From NCBI RefSeq assembly GCF_029784155.1, contig NC_073691.1:141104433-141168432 (forward strand): 64,000 nucleotides of DNA. Reading direction: 5' to 3'. Of this stretch, positions 1 to 11,847 are shown in pieces (the stretch's first letter is position 1; each line of letters opens with the position of its first letter). The notes beneath the pieces were generated by a model that did not search any database, was not told the DNA's origin, and saw only the letters and a program-made list of their open reading frames with translations. Made by a program: the position numbers and the translations under genes. Origin of the DNA: Uranotaenia lowii. Taxonomy: Eukaryota > Arthropoda > Insecta > Diptera > Culicidae.

Positions 1-2012
1 GCGCTACATCTCTCATCACGCTCGCGGAAAAACTACGTTAGAAGCTCAAGATCAAGTTGCGTAACGTCAACCCTGGAGAAAGAGTGACCTTGATCGCGAA
101 TTTTCCGCTGTTCTCAAGAAAACTACCGCTCAATCGCGCCAACAGTTCAAAGACACCCGTGCATCCATGATCAAGTTCAATGTACGCGAGAGACGAACCA
201 TCGCACAAAACGCACCACCAAAACCTCTCACTTAACTCTCTTCCTCTCAGAGAGCGAGAGTAAATAAAGTTCCCAACGAGAGCAAACCTCTCCCATTTTT
301 GCTCTTTCGCTGAGTTCCGCGAACTCCAAGAAGAGGCTCGCCGAGCGACCAGAGAGTGTGTCCTACATTGGCAATCCTTAACATCAACCGCGGGAATGCA
401 ATTCATGCAGTTCGAAACCTGCCTTCCAGACAGTTGTTCGCTCAAAAGAGAGCGAATTGAATCAGTGCAGGTAGGTACTTTAACCTTTTTTCCGTTTCAC
501 AGGCAGACGCACGTCGATCGTGAGCAACCGCGTGACCTTCCATCCCTGGTCCGAATTCCGAACACGCGGAGCAGCCGTATCAATCGCGCGCATCGTCGTC
601 GTCACTCGCGCCTGAGAATCCAACTGGAATCATTCGGTGGCAGCAGGTAGTTGTCCCCAGGAGGGAGGTTGGAGGAAAAGTAACGCATTCACCGTTGCTT
701 TTTCTGTTTTCCGCGGAGTTGCTCCAATTTCTGCGCCTCTTTCCACCCACACGGTAGTCGTCAGTTGAATGGCTCAACTTAGCCCAAATTGAAATCAATC
801 GAATGAAGAGGGTTGCATTATTCTGGATGCGTTCGGCGGCCTTCCGTTTGATTGCGGCTCCCCGTTCGTGTGTTTATTTGAAATGCACTCTGTTCCGATG
901 TGGAAATTCGTGACCTCGGCCGTTGCTTTTGTATGTGGATGCGTCCCGTCCACGGACCGAAGTGTCATTCTGGAACGACGATTGATGGCAGCGTGGCCAA
1001 ATGATTTACGTTAAATGATTTACTAATTTTGCGATTTTTGCTGCTAGGTAACTAAATCGAATCTGTTTGTTCTTCTTATTCAATGCTATCCTTTAATTAG
1101 GATTTGGAAGTGGAATTTTGGGATATATTCAAGAAAACTCGTCTTCAAAATATACTTTTTTCCAAGAATTTGAGGGTTGACCTTGGTAAAAAGATAGTAT
1201 TCAATTAGAAAAAAAATGAATTCTGGGCACCTACTTTTTGATAACATTACTCTTTTTAATACCGAGTAACAATACATGTTTTTTACGATTTTCGGGTTAT
1301 TCATTCTTTATACAACACATTGCTTCTTTGAATTATGTAAATATCTAGATTCGTTTTAATAGATGTTTTGTAAACCTCTGCATAACTCAAGTTGAGCCAA
1401 CACTGGCCCTAGCGATCCCATCAACAGGGATAACTTCAAAGAAAAAAAAACTCAGCATATGTGATAATTCGGCTCGGTATTAAAAGTTAATCAATCATAT
1501 TGATGGTTTCAATAGATAACATAGGGTAACATTATTTTTGGTGATTTTGTTTCAACAACTGTTTTTGATAGGTTTCGGCGTCCTGACTTTAAAACGGCTT
1601 TCAAATTATGTCTACTAATTATGTCTAATGGCTATCCTTCACTCAATCAAGGATTCAGATTTTGCATAGATATTCTTGTTCCAATGTAAAAACCTACAAC
1701 GCTTTAAAAAATTAAATTAAATTAATTTTCTTTTCGTTCTCTCAACTTTTTTTTTCTCTCTACTTCTCACTTTTCACTCTTTTTGACTCATTTAACAACT
1801 TCGTTGAAGACTGCGAAACGATTTCACTTATTGTTTTTTTTTTAAATATCAAAGATTGAATTTAGTTTAAATTAACTTCCTCCGGAACCTCGACATACCA
1901 CTAGTGATTCATATTGGGATAAATTTCGCAGACAAAAACGAAATTTCAGGTAAATACAATCAAGTATTCTGATAAAATTTATGATGTTACAAAACGACGT
2001 TATCGCCAAGTA
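1..2012. other. Unassigned region, no gene recognised
   Basis: No open reading frame here resembles a family I know. The first 1 kb is less AT-rich than the rest. A plus-strand context GTGCAG/GTAGGTACTT near 463-475 would make a good splice donor and lies just after a TCAGTG motif near 458-466, so a 5' untranslated exon is conceivable, but nothing confirms it. From about 1040 to 2010 the sequence is AT-rich, with homopolymer runs and no coding signal. Confidence 0.5.
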
Positions 2013-3343
2013 AAGGGTGATACGGTCAAAATTTGGCCAAGGGAATACTGGTGTAAATCTGTTAAATCGTTTATTTAAAAAATCAAATTAAATTTCTTTT
2101 TCAAGTTTAATTAGTATAAAATTCAGGAAAAATATTCAGTTAGGCTTCCGCTTTTCTAAATCCGAATTGCCGGGCCTTACGCTTAACCCCTGCCATCAGA
2201 TTTTGTACAGCCACCTTGTCCATCTTCTTCGCCGCAGAAAGCCAGTATGCCTTGGACTGCTGCTCGTCCTTAGCAGTTTTTTTGGTCTTCTTTAGGTTTC
2301 GCTTGAAACTAGCCCAGTATTTCTCAATAAGGCGGAGCTCTGGTGTGTTGGGAGGGTTCTTGTCCTTGGGAACCACCTGCACGTTGTTGGCGGCGTACCA
2401 CTCCATGGCCTTTTTACCGTAATGGCAAGATGCCAAATCCGGCCAAAACAGTACCGAACAACCGTGTTTCTTCAGGAAAGGCAGCAGACGTTTATTCAAA
2501 CACTCTTTCACGTAAATTTCTTGATTGACAGTCCCGGAAGCTATGAAAATGCTGCTTTTCAAGCCACAGGTACAGATGGCTTGCCAAACCAGATATTTCT
2601 TCGCGAACTTTGACAGTTTCATGTGCCTGAAAATATCTGCTACCTTTCCCTTTCCTTTTGCCGTATAAAACTCCTGTTCTGGAAGCTGCTTGTAGTCGGC
2701 TTTGACGTAGGTTTTGTCGTCCATTACTAAGCAGTCAAACTTCGTCAGCATCGTCGTGTACAGCCTGCATTTCTGACGCACACGCATTTCTGACAGCCTC
2801 CGGGATCGCGCTCTGGCCGTCGTATTTTGTTTATCATCGCGATTTGGAGTCACTACCTTCTTGTAAGTCGATAGTCCGGCTCGTTTTTTGGCTCGTTGCA
2901 CGGTTGTAGACGATACACCCAGCTTATTTATCTCGGAGAGAGAGGTTAGGGTTTCGCTTGAAACTACCGGCAACTCTCTTTGTCGTCTCAGCGGCTTCTT
3001 GTTTTCGATTTCCCCCCCGATCCAGACTTCCTGGCTGTCAACAAACGTTCCCCAAACACTTTAATTACATTTGTAACGGTTGATTTGGCAACTTTTAGCG
3101 ATTTTGCCAGCTTTGCGTTCGAGTAGCTCGGATTATCGCGATGCGCGAGCAAAATTTTGATACGCTGCTCTTCTTCCTTGGACGGCATTTTGACAACTGA
3201 AGTGTGAATTCCAAAATCAAAATAGGAGCAAGATTCTACGCACACACACACCTTCAAAATGAGGGGTGATCAGATTTTTTAAATGCAAAATTGAAAGAAA
3301 TACGTCAAGTTGATATTGACCAAATTTTGACCGTATCACCCTT
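2013..3343 (-). mobile_element. IS630-Tc1-mariner transposon, ITmD37E type
   Basis: A 1331-bp DNA transposon. Its terminal inverted repeats start AAGGGTGATACGGTCAAAAT on the left and, as reverse complement, on the right; about 27 of the first 28 bases agree. It is flanked by TA at 2011-2012 and 3344-3345, the duplication expected of this superfamily. The transposase is read from the minus strand and fills most of the element. The ends are well preserved, so it could be mobilised in trans even though its own ORF is shifted. Confidence 0.93.
2140..3257 (-). pseudogene. ITmD37E transposase with one frameshift
   Basis: Transposase for cut-and-paste movement of the surrounding element. The first part (3257 to 2988) carries the N-terminal helix-turn-helix region (QRIKILLAHRDNPSYSNAKL). 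The second part (2973 to 2140, 277 codons) carries the catalytic core: first aspartate in CLVMDDKTYV near residue 83, second in FWPDLASCHY, glutamate in LRLIEKYW. There are 37 residues between the second D and the E, the spacing that defines DD37E. The two parts lie in different frames. The shift falls near 3010-3020, where there is a run of seven C on the plus strand, and one base there would account for it. That makes either a very recent mutation or a homopolymer assembly error likely. All three catalytic residues are present. Confidence 0.9.
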
Positions 3344-3345
3344 TA

Positions 3346-3960
3346 GGAGATTCAAAAGGCCTCCAGTGAAAATAATTAAACCAATGGTCATGTCGAATAC
3401 ACTAAACATTCTTTATTCTTTTTTGCATAGTATAGAGAAATTTCAAATATTCTTTAGTGATTTTTAAAATTCTAGAATTAAAAATGTATTTCTAAACTTC
3501 AACAGTGATTTATACGAAACTCATCAGGTGGCTCATACGACCTAATCGAAACAAACAATAGAATTGATGTATTGAATTTTCCCTAATTTGATATTATTCT
3601 TCTAAAGCGTTTCAGCTCCGAATTGAGGTCTGACGAATAAGAAATGAAGCTGATGAACCTGAATTCAAAATTTATGACACGAGGAAAAAAAATAAAATTT
3701 TCTGTGATGTTAAGAATTTAAGATCAAGTTTTAGCTAATGGGTAGAGGGCACGGATTCTAAAACCTGCAATAAATTCATGTTTCACTGCATTCCATGCTA
3801 AATAACACCAATACAAAAGTTTTGAAGTTATTGATATCTAGTTTTGTGAAAAGCATTTAATCGTAGTCACTAATTTCGATCAAATATTCTGCAATCAATG
3901 ATTCATCTTTATATTGATAAATTCGTAGGGTAGGTGTTTCAAAACTTTTTATTGTAACAG
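3346..3960. other. Unassigned AT-rich spacer
   Basis: AT-rich sequence between the ITmD37E element and the minisatellite. I see no ORF of note, no terminal repeats and no RNA gene. Confidence 0.5.
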
Positions 3961-3985
3961 TCAGGAGATTCGAACCTCGACCTGC
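3961..3985 (-). other. tRNA-like B box fragment beside minisatellite
   Basis: Read on the minus strand this stretch contains GAGGTTCGAATCTCCTGAC, which matches the T-arm/B-box pattern GGTTCGAATC of tRNAs and tRNA-derived SINEs. No A box is visible, because the sequence that should precede it is the 11-bp minisatellite. It may be the remnant of a SINE or tRNA pseudogene whose other part was replaced by repeat expansion. The match is short, so this stays tentative. Confidence 0.35.
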
Positions 3986-5600
3986 CGTAAATGTAATGTA
4001 ATGTAAATGTAATGTAAATGTAATGTAAATGTAATGTAAATGTAATGTAAATGTAATGTAAATGTAATGTAAATGTAATGTAAATGTAATGTAAATGTAA
4101 TGTAAATGTAATGTAAATGTAATGTAAATGTAATATAAATGTAATGTAAATGTAATGTAAATGTAATGTAAATGTAATGTAAATGTAATGTAAATGTAAT
4201 GTAAATGTAATGTAAATGTAATGTAAATGTAATGTAAATGTAATGTAAATGTAATGTAAATGTAATGTAAATGTAATGTAAATGTAATGTAAATGTAATG
4301 TAAATGTAATGTAAATGTAATGTAAATGTAATGTAAATGTAATGTAAATGTAATGTAAATGTAATGTAAATGTAATGTAAATGTAATGTAAATGTAATGT
4401 AAATGTAATGTAAATGTAATGTAAATGTAATGTAAATGTAATGTAAATGTAATGTAAATGTAATGTAAATGTAATGTAAATGTAATGTAAATGTAATGTA
4501 AATGTAATGTAAATGTAATGTAAATGTAATGTAAATGTAATGTAAATGTAATGTAAATGTAATGTAAATGTAATGTAAATGTAATGTAAATGTAATGTAA
4601 ATGTAATGTAAATGTAATGTAAATGTAATGTAAATGTAATGTAAATGTAATGTAAATGTAATGTAAATGTAATGTAAATGTAATGTAAATGTAATGTAAA
4701 TGTAATGTAAATGTAATGTAAATGTAATGTAAATGTAATGTAAATGTAATGTAAATGTAATGTAAATGTAATGTAAATGTAATGTAAATGTAATGTAAAT
4801 GTAATGTAAATGTAATGTAAATGTAATGTAAATGTAATGTAAATGTAATGTAAATGTAATGTAAATGTAATGTAAATGTAATGTAAATGTAATGTAAATG
4901 TAATGTAAATGTAATGTAAATGTAATGTAAATGTAATGTAAATGTAATGTAAATGTAATGTAAATGTAATGTAAATGTAATGTAAATGTAATGTAAATGT
5001 AATGTAAATGTAATGTAAATGTAATGTAAATGTAATGTAAATGTAATGTAAATGTAATGTAAATGTAATGTAAATGTAATGTAAATGTAATGTAAATGTA
5101 ATGTAAATGTAATGTAAATGTAATGTAAATGTAATGTAAATGTAATGTAAATGTAATGTAAATGTAATGTAAATGTAATGTAAATGTAATGTAAATGTAA
5201 TGTAAATGTAATGTAAATGTAATGTAAATGTAATGTAAATGTAATGTAAATGTAATGTAAATGTAATGTAAATGTAATGTAAATGTAATGTAAATGTAAT
5301 GTAAATGTAATGTAAATGTAATGTAAATGTAATGTAAATGTAATGTAAATGTAATGTAAATGTAATGTAAATGTAATGTAAATGTAATGTAAATGTAATG
5401 TAAATGTAATGTAAATGTAATGTAAATGTAATGTAAATGTAATGTAAATGTAATGTAAATGTAATGTAAATGTAATGTAAATGTAATGTAAATGTAATGT
5501 AAATGTAATGTAAATGTAATGTAAATGTAATGTAAATGTAATGTAAATGTAATGTAAATGTAATGAAAATGTAATGTAAATGTAATGTAAACGTAATGCT
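3986..5600. repeat. 11-bp minisatellite (TAATGTAAATG)n, about 146 copies
   Basis: A tandem array of TAATGTAAATG. It is almost perfectly homogeneous; the only departures I noticed inside are a G to A at 4135, a T to A at 5566, and decay at the edges from about 5592. Because 11 is not a multiple of 3, three units make one 33-base coding period. The minus strand has no stop across the array, giving a 552-codon ORF of an 11-residue repeat. That ORF is a by-product of the repeat and I do not call it a gene. Confidence 0.97.
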
Positions 5601-7524
5601 TATGTTGAAGGTTTCCCATTAATTAAACTGTATCCAAAAACTTTCGATCTCAAAATGAAGGTTCTATTCACAATGGCTTCTCGGTTGGCAACGCTGATGT
5701 GTGTAGCTGAAAATGCACTTAACGTTTCGTGAACTGGTTCGAAAGTGTTGCGCTACGTAAAGTAACCTGGCTGGCAGTGGCAGGAACAAAATGTACCGTT
5801 ACTTTGAGAGCTGCTCGAATATTCCTACTCACTATCGCTGGTATACGACTTAAGCGCAATAAACGTCGTCAGTGCAGCAACGAGTGCAATGCGGCAGCCT
5901 GTAGTTATTCATGTGCCAATAAGAAATGAGACGCGCGTATGACTTACTATTCGCTGATCTTCCTCCTTTCCTCTTCTCTTCCATCTCTCATACTAAACCA
6001 CCCAATTGCCAGAACAACGCAAACATTCCAATTACAACAAGTCTCATTTTATCACAGTCTCCGGCATGCTGCTGGTGCTATCAGCATCGCATATTTTGAA
6101 TGGGTCATGTTTTACGAGCATCAGTCTTCCCTTTCGATTGCTTCCTCTTTCGATCCATTCTCAGCGCAATCGTTAGACCCAAGCCAAACCAAACGGGATG
6201 GGACAGGAACTGGGAGATTGGGATGCGGAATGGCCTTGCCTGCGGCTATCCAACCAGCAACTGTCATATGCGTGTCAGGCAGCTCAAATCGTGTTGCGCA
6301 AAAACGGAACAAATCAACCATGCGAGCCGCAAAGAAGCAGCAACGACGCGCGGCCATAATGCGAACACTTTGAGCGGCACGCCGCCAGGCAGCCATCGCG
6401 TGACTTTCTTGCGCTTTCCAAAGGTACATAGGATCGTACTTACATACATAAAAATGTGGTCGAATTTGAAATTATGATTCTGCTTATCGATGGCGCATGC
6501 TGGGGGATGTACCTTCTTGTAGTTACCGCATTATGCGCGCTCCCAATCTGATGAGGCGGATGAGACAAAAGTTGGCCCACTTCGTGGGTGGCATTCATAT
6601 TAGTTTGCTATTTTTAGGCGCAATGTTAACTTCCAACATTTCCTCATTCATTAATTTCTGAATACGCATTCCCAATATGAATTCTGAATGTTGATTTGGA
6701 TTGGCTTAAAATTTAAGAGTTCAAAATCACTGACAACTAATCAACTTGCGCAAATTAATCAGCGCATTGCATCCCATTTGCTTTTTGTTATGCCCCCTTT
6801 TTGTCTTGGCCCTTTCCTTTGCATCAACGAATTTTCTGCAGCCAATAAAACCACCTACCCTGAACGAGAAGCGTCCGGCACTACGAGAAGTGAAGTAGAG
6901 AAAAGTTGAATTCCCAGAGGAAAGTGATTCGTGTTTTAAATGAAAACTAATTTTCCGTTCGATACTTTTACCCCGTTGCCCGTTGTGTTGCGTTGGCCAT
7001 TCGCTGGACAGATGGCGATGGCGATTTGACCCTTTTTTCCAGCTGACCCCGTCCAAGTTGTCTGTCATTGTTACAGGTGGCTGACGGGCCAAACGGTCGA
7101 TAGGTAATTAATCTTGGGATGGGACCCGCTGAGATTAATCGCACCTGCACGCGCAAGCTGAGAGAAGAGACTTGGAGAGGTGCCTACTTACGGCAAAATA
7201 TTTGATATGGGAACTTTTCACGGGGGTAACTATCGAGTTTGGCTTCTCTTCTGCGATACGGGGGTTATATTCCCGCAATTGTATGTATTGAATCAAAAGG
7301 TTAAAAAAAAAATGAAACTATTTTTATTCAAAAAAATTGTTTACACTTTTTAACTTAAAGAGTGAATAGGAATAAATTCACTTTGAGACTTAGAATACCG
7401 TACCTCCAGAATTCACGATTATTCTGCACGTATTTTTTATTAGATTTAAATAACGATTCGAAACTCCAGTTACAGCTCTCATGTCAAATGGTTGCCTCTG
7501 ATTTATGCTGAAATTGATTTAAAT
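5601..7524. other. Unassigned region
   Basis: Mixed-composition sequence with several overlapping short ORFs on both strands between 5.7 and 7.1 kb, none with a recognisable domain. The lower AT content of about 5700-7200 compared with its flanks could reflect a conserved or regulatory stretch. I see no direct evidence for either. Confidence 0.4.
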
Positions 7525-7715
7525 GTTTTTGTTTCGATTATAGTCGTTTTACCATCTTTATGGCATTCGCGAGTTTATCAACGATGCAGTCGGAGGACAT
7601 TTATTGAAAAACTCATTCGGTACAACTGTGTTCGATGTTTACTCTTGGGCTCGAACTCACGAACATCGGCTCAGGAGGCAACTGACTTACCAACTGAGCT
7701 ATATCACAAGAATCA
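7525..7715 (-). mobile_element. tRNA-derived SINE, copy 1
   Basis: On the minus strand the head (about 7705 to 7630) has an A box (TAGCTCAGTTGGTAAGTC) and a B box (GAGTTCGAGCCC), so it would be driven by RNA polymerase III. The body continues for about 100 bp and ends near 7525. The 8-base sequence GATTTAAA occurs at 7516-7523 and 7716-7723 and fits a target-site duplication. A second copy of the same head lies on the plus strand near 62457. SINEs carry no protein and depend on a LINE for movement. Confidence 0.85.
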
Positions 7716-7723
7716 GATTTAAA

Positions 7724-8131
7724 ATCATTCCAACAACCAAGAATCAAAATTAAAATAATTTTCTCAAATTACATTTGCTTCAAGAAGGTGAAGCAAAGCA
7801 CATCGTGTCAGTTAGTTGAATAAAATTTTAGTTAATTTTAAAACATTGGAATCAAAAATGAACTACGCGGGATTTTCAGACAAGCAGTTGATCAAAAATA
7901 TTAGGTATTTCGACATGATTTTATGCAGTCCGCACTTTAATAGTTTAATGAAATTTTGTTTCCATGTCTTCAGCAAACTTGTGTGTTCAGAAAAAATAAA
8001 CAAATTTTATTACAGACATAGTCGTAGAACCTTCCGTGAAAATTCCAAACAAAAATATGCGGAAACCTATAAATTTTTGAGCATTTTTATTAATTTGAGA
8101 ATTTAAATGAAGTGTCTTTTTTATATGTTTC
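7724..8131. other. Unassigned AT-rich spacer
   Basis: AT-rich sequence. A 96-codon plus-strand ORF (7816-8106) has low-complexity composition and no recognisable domain. Confidence 0.4.
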
Positions 8132-10035
8132 TTAGCTGACCCGGTGTGCTTTGCTACACCTTGTAAAAATGATGGGAATTTTTATAAAAAATATATTCAA
8201 CTTTTTTGTTGATTATTTTATATTTAAATCTCAACATCATTAGATATAGATCTACCCCTTGACATGAAAGATGCAACTTTAGTTTTGAAGTGCAATACAA
8301 AAGAGATTAATTCTAATTTTCTTGATTATTCTTTATGCTCTCATAACCTGACATGAAAATTATTTTTCAATTATTATTTATTATCTGAAATTCGGACTCT
8401 GTATATATTTATTCATAAGTTCCTTAATTCTGGCGAAATGAATGTTCTTGTATAAAATTCCTCTCCCATGCCAAATTTGGTTCCATTTGCTTAATCAATT
8501 TCCAAGTCATTAAACAAAAATTATGAGAGTCCCCCTGCTTAAAAATCGAGAAAACATTTCTCGCACATCAATCCCTTTTATGCATAATTTTCTCAATCAT
8601 TTCTTAGGGTTATTAAAAAAGTATGGGTTAGAGTGCCCCAAATGACCCGACTTTTGAAAAAGTTATGCGCTGCAGGTTAAAATTGATCCTTGGCCTAGTA
8701 CAAGATCACATGCCAAATTTGGGCCAGATCGGATGACGGGAAGGGGTCGCTCAACGAGCCTTAAGTTTGTATGGGATTTCGAGACATTTTGTTCGGGAGG
8801 AACATGAAAAACCAGTTTTTCATCAATAACTTTGGTTCCCGTCTGCCGATTTCTTTCAAAAACGGGTTTTCTTAAAGCCTAAACTATGAACAATATTTCA
8901 TCCGAAAACTGCATTTCGATAAGAGTTAAGATAAAAAAGTTATTAGGCTTCAAAAATGGGCTAACTTTTTTAACGGTGGTATTCAGCACTCGTAATGAGG
9001 CGTCAATATGTTCGACCGCCTCGACTCATTAACAGTGATGAATACCACCCTTAAAAAAGTTAGCTCATTTTTGAAGCCTTATATCTTTCTCATCTTAACT
9101 CTAATTGAAATGCAGTCTTCGGATGAAATATTTTTCATAATTTAGGCTTTAAGAAAAACTTTTGAAAAAAATCGGCCGACGGGAACCAAAGTTATTGATG
9201 ATAAACTGGTTTTTCATGGTCCTCCCGAACAAAATGTCTCGAAATCCCATACAAACTTCAGGCTCGTTGAGCGACCCATTTCCGTGATCCGATCTGGCCC
9301 AAATTTGGCATGAGATCTTGTACTAGGATTAGGATCAATTTCAGCCTACAGCGCATAACATTTCATAGGTTTTGAATTTCCCATACAAATTTGGGGCAGT
9401 CTAGTATGGGTGCACCCCTTCCCCTTTTCTAGCTGCCAACTGAAAGAAAGGAGGATTCTAAAATTCGTATTACATATGGCAAATTTTGCCCCATTTGCTT
9501 AATATTTTACAGAATATAATTTAATTTTTATATTTTACAGAAATTCTAAGATATTCAACAAAAATGTATGGGACTCTTGTCCTCTTTTCTATCTTACTCA
9601 ATGGAAGAAGGATAGCGTCCCAAATAATTAAAGAAACATAATTCGTACCAATATACATTTCTATACTTAATTCGTTTTTTTCGATTGATTAATTCTCGAC
9701 ATCTTAAAAAAACTGTGATGCCCTCCTTACCTCTTCTTATTTGTGAGCTGGGATAAGGGAAGAGTTTTGAAACCCATAGTCTTTTTTCGTATCCAAATAT
9801 CATCCCATGCCAAATTTGGTACCATTTGCTTGAATGGTTATGCAAACATTCCTCTTTTGCTTGGGAGATCCCCTTCCCCTTCCAGTGAGAAAGAGGGGTC
9901 TCAAACTATAATAGGAACCTCCTCCGGCATCAGGAGCGCCCATCTGTCAATTTTCATGCAAATCGTTTCAGTATTTAGTTCCCGAGTCTATAGGGAACAG
10001 ACAGACAGACGGACAGAAATCCATTTTTATTTATA
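8132..10035 (+). repeat. Dispersed repeat ending in ACAGACAGAC, split by a foldback
   Basis: It appears to begin with GCTGACCCGGTGTGCTTTGC near 8135 and to end with GGGAACAGACAGACAGACGG followed by an AT-rich tail near 10035. Within it a module beginning CCATGCCAAATTTGGTWCCA recurs (near 8466 and 9785, degraded near 9472), usually followed by a run of C- and T-rich bases and GGTCTCAAA. The foldback at 8629-9403 sits inside. A second partial copy with the same 3' end lies at about 32140-32520. I see no ORF and do not know the family. Confidence 0.6.
8629..9403. mobile_element. Foldback element A, near-complete palindrome
   Basis: The two halves are inverted copies of each other along almost the whole 775 bp, with the centre near 9017. 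The ends read TAGAGTGCCCCAAAT on the left and TAGACTGCCCCAAAT as reverse complement on the right. The 8-base GTATGGGT flanks both sides (8621-8628 and 9404-9411), a target-site duplication of the length made by hAT transposases, and TAGAG fits the loose hAT terminal consensus. No transposase is encoded. A transcript across it would fold into a stem of roughly 380 bp with some mismatches. Confidence 0.85.
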
Positions 10036-10047
10036 AAGACTTTATAA

Positions 10048-10167
10048 AGACTGGAAAAATGAAAAAATCGTATTTTATTTTAATTTTTTTTCTTGATGTA
10101 CTCTTCATTTTCAACTGTTTCAAGTGATTTTTAAGGAAAAATAAAAAATCATGAAACGAAGGGATAA
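10048..10167. mobile_element. TTAA-type MITE, truncated copy
   Basis: Shares its body (including CTTGATGTACTCTTCATTTT) and its right end ATGAAACGAAGGG with the complete copy at 32659-32812. The left terminal repeat is missing here; the element starts directly after the tail of the preceding repeat. See the 32.7-kb copy for the family description. Confidence 0.7.
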
Positions 10168-11847
10168 GCATTCCAAATTGTCCGGTTTTATCCGGGCTTG
10201 CCCGTTTCTTCAAAAAAAAACGAAACGAAGATATCGAGAAAAATGCCCGGATTTTGTCTGGATTCTGTCCGGATTTATCCACAATCTTATCAAAATCCAA
10301 CCAAAAACTACAATATTTGTTAAATTATGTTGATTTTGTTAGGTTGTTTCATCGAAACAAAAATGCAAACTTTTTTGGAAATGTTAAACTTAAATCAAAA
10401 ACCGTCCATAAAAAATATTTTCTTATTTGTATATTTTTCCCCTTTTTCTCTTCTATTTTATGAAAACCTGTACTTCGGCCAGATTTTCCCGGATATTGAA
10501 AAATTAGTGCACAAATGAAATCCCTAAAAGTTAATCGCTAAACAAGTGTGATTTTCGGTACCATTTCAGTATAATATCTTTACCGCGCTGCTTTCGCACA
10601 TTTTGTTATATAAAATAAACACCTATAGATTAAACTTTTTGATCGCCACTCAAAGACATCCGCCAATAATTTTTGCACTTATGCCACCGACCCCTGGCTG
10701 GCTGACTGGCTGGCACCCTGACCAAATGATAACAATTTGAATCTTATAGCTTAGTTGCTCCAAGCAATTTCGACGTTACCGCCAACCCGGTGAAAACGCA
10801 TTTCCGCAATTCGTTAATTCGATCGTGCGATTTTGTAATTTGTTGCATCCTGCGTCCGCCGATCGATTCGATTTTGGTGGTGGGGCGACTGAGCAAGGGG
10901 TAGGTCCATGGGTTTTTTTTCGGTTCGCTGGTCATCGCCCATTTGCGCCCCTTAAAAATTGGATAATGCCCCATTCAGATCCGTTCACGAATCACAGTTA
11001 CACAAAATCACCAAGAAATACGAGATAGGCGGAAAGAGACAGAAAAATATGGTTATAGATGGGGGAAAAAGGCAGCAGATTCAAGTTCAACAAACGATTA
11101 AACGGTGATGATGGAAACCAAGCGCGGAAATTCGGTGGCATACAACTGATGCACGAAAGTCGTCGTCAACTTACTGCCTCGCCGCCCCATGAATGAATGG
11201 TTGAGTTGGGTACTATTGAACGAATGTCTCTTGGCTTGGGGCTTCACTCCGCTCGTAGGCAGTTATCTCTCTGCCCAGTGAACTAATCGACTGACGGAAT
11301 TCGATACACTCACACGGCGATGCGTATTACAAGAGGGCCTACGCCCGGGAACTGTTCGGATTTAATGTGAACGGAATTAAAGCGGTAATTTTCAGCTATC
11401 CATCCCACCCGTTTCCCATCCTTCCCCATTTTTGAAGGTACCCACTTGGAACAAACTAACCGAAAATGTCTGAACTTGGGAAGGAAGAAAGAAGCTCGAG
11501 ATGATCGATGTGCTGTGCGGGAAGTTCGGAACTAATCAGCAGAGTCATCCGATCTCACTTTCGTTGGGACGGAAAAGATTTTAACGCTGGTAATTAACCG
11601 TATGATTTGGGAAAATGATGTGAACGCATCGCATCGCATCCAGATTGATCGGCGGAGAAATACATGGTAGAAAAAATAGTTACTGAAAGACTGACATATT
11701 ACGTGTCGTGGAGCTGGGTAACTAGTTGCGGCTATTTTGGTTCGGAATGATTTAAAACTTATGTTTCCACCAGCACTGCACTCGATCTAGCGTTTATTGA
11801 AAATTACTAAAATAGGTGGTTGAAAGTGGCATGATACCATGTTAAGT
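10168..11847. other. Unassigned region
   Basis: Short ORFs only, none with a recognisable domain. From about 10660 to 11700 the base composition is more balanced than in the TE-rich flanks, which could mean older unique sequence. I see no exon or promoter that I could defend. Confidence 0.4.

Noticed and set aside
38..445. 135-codon minus-strand ORF at the window start
   Set aside because: No recognisable domain; it overlaps other ORFs and an apparent splice-donor context on the opposite strand.
3986..5600. CRISPR-like array
   Set aside because: Units are contiguous with no spacers, and the context is eukaryotic.
3961..5619. 552-codon minus-strand ORF
   Set aside because: It is the translation of the 11-bp minisatellite; no non-repeat domain is present.
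7630..7710. Possible functional tRNA gene on the minus strand
   Set aside because: A and B boxes are present, but there is no closed acceptor stem, and the sequence continues into a SINE body with flanking direct repeats.
10002..10020. GACAGACAGAC as an independent microsatellite
   Set aside because: It recurs at the same place at the end of a dispersed repeat (also near 32488), so it belongs to that repeat.
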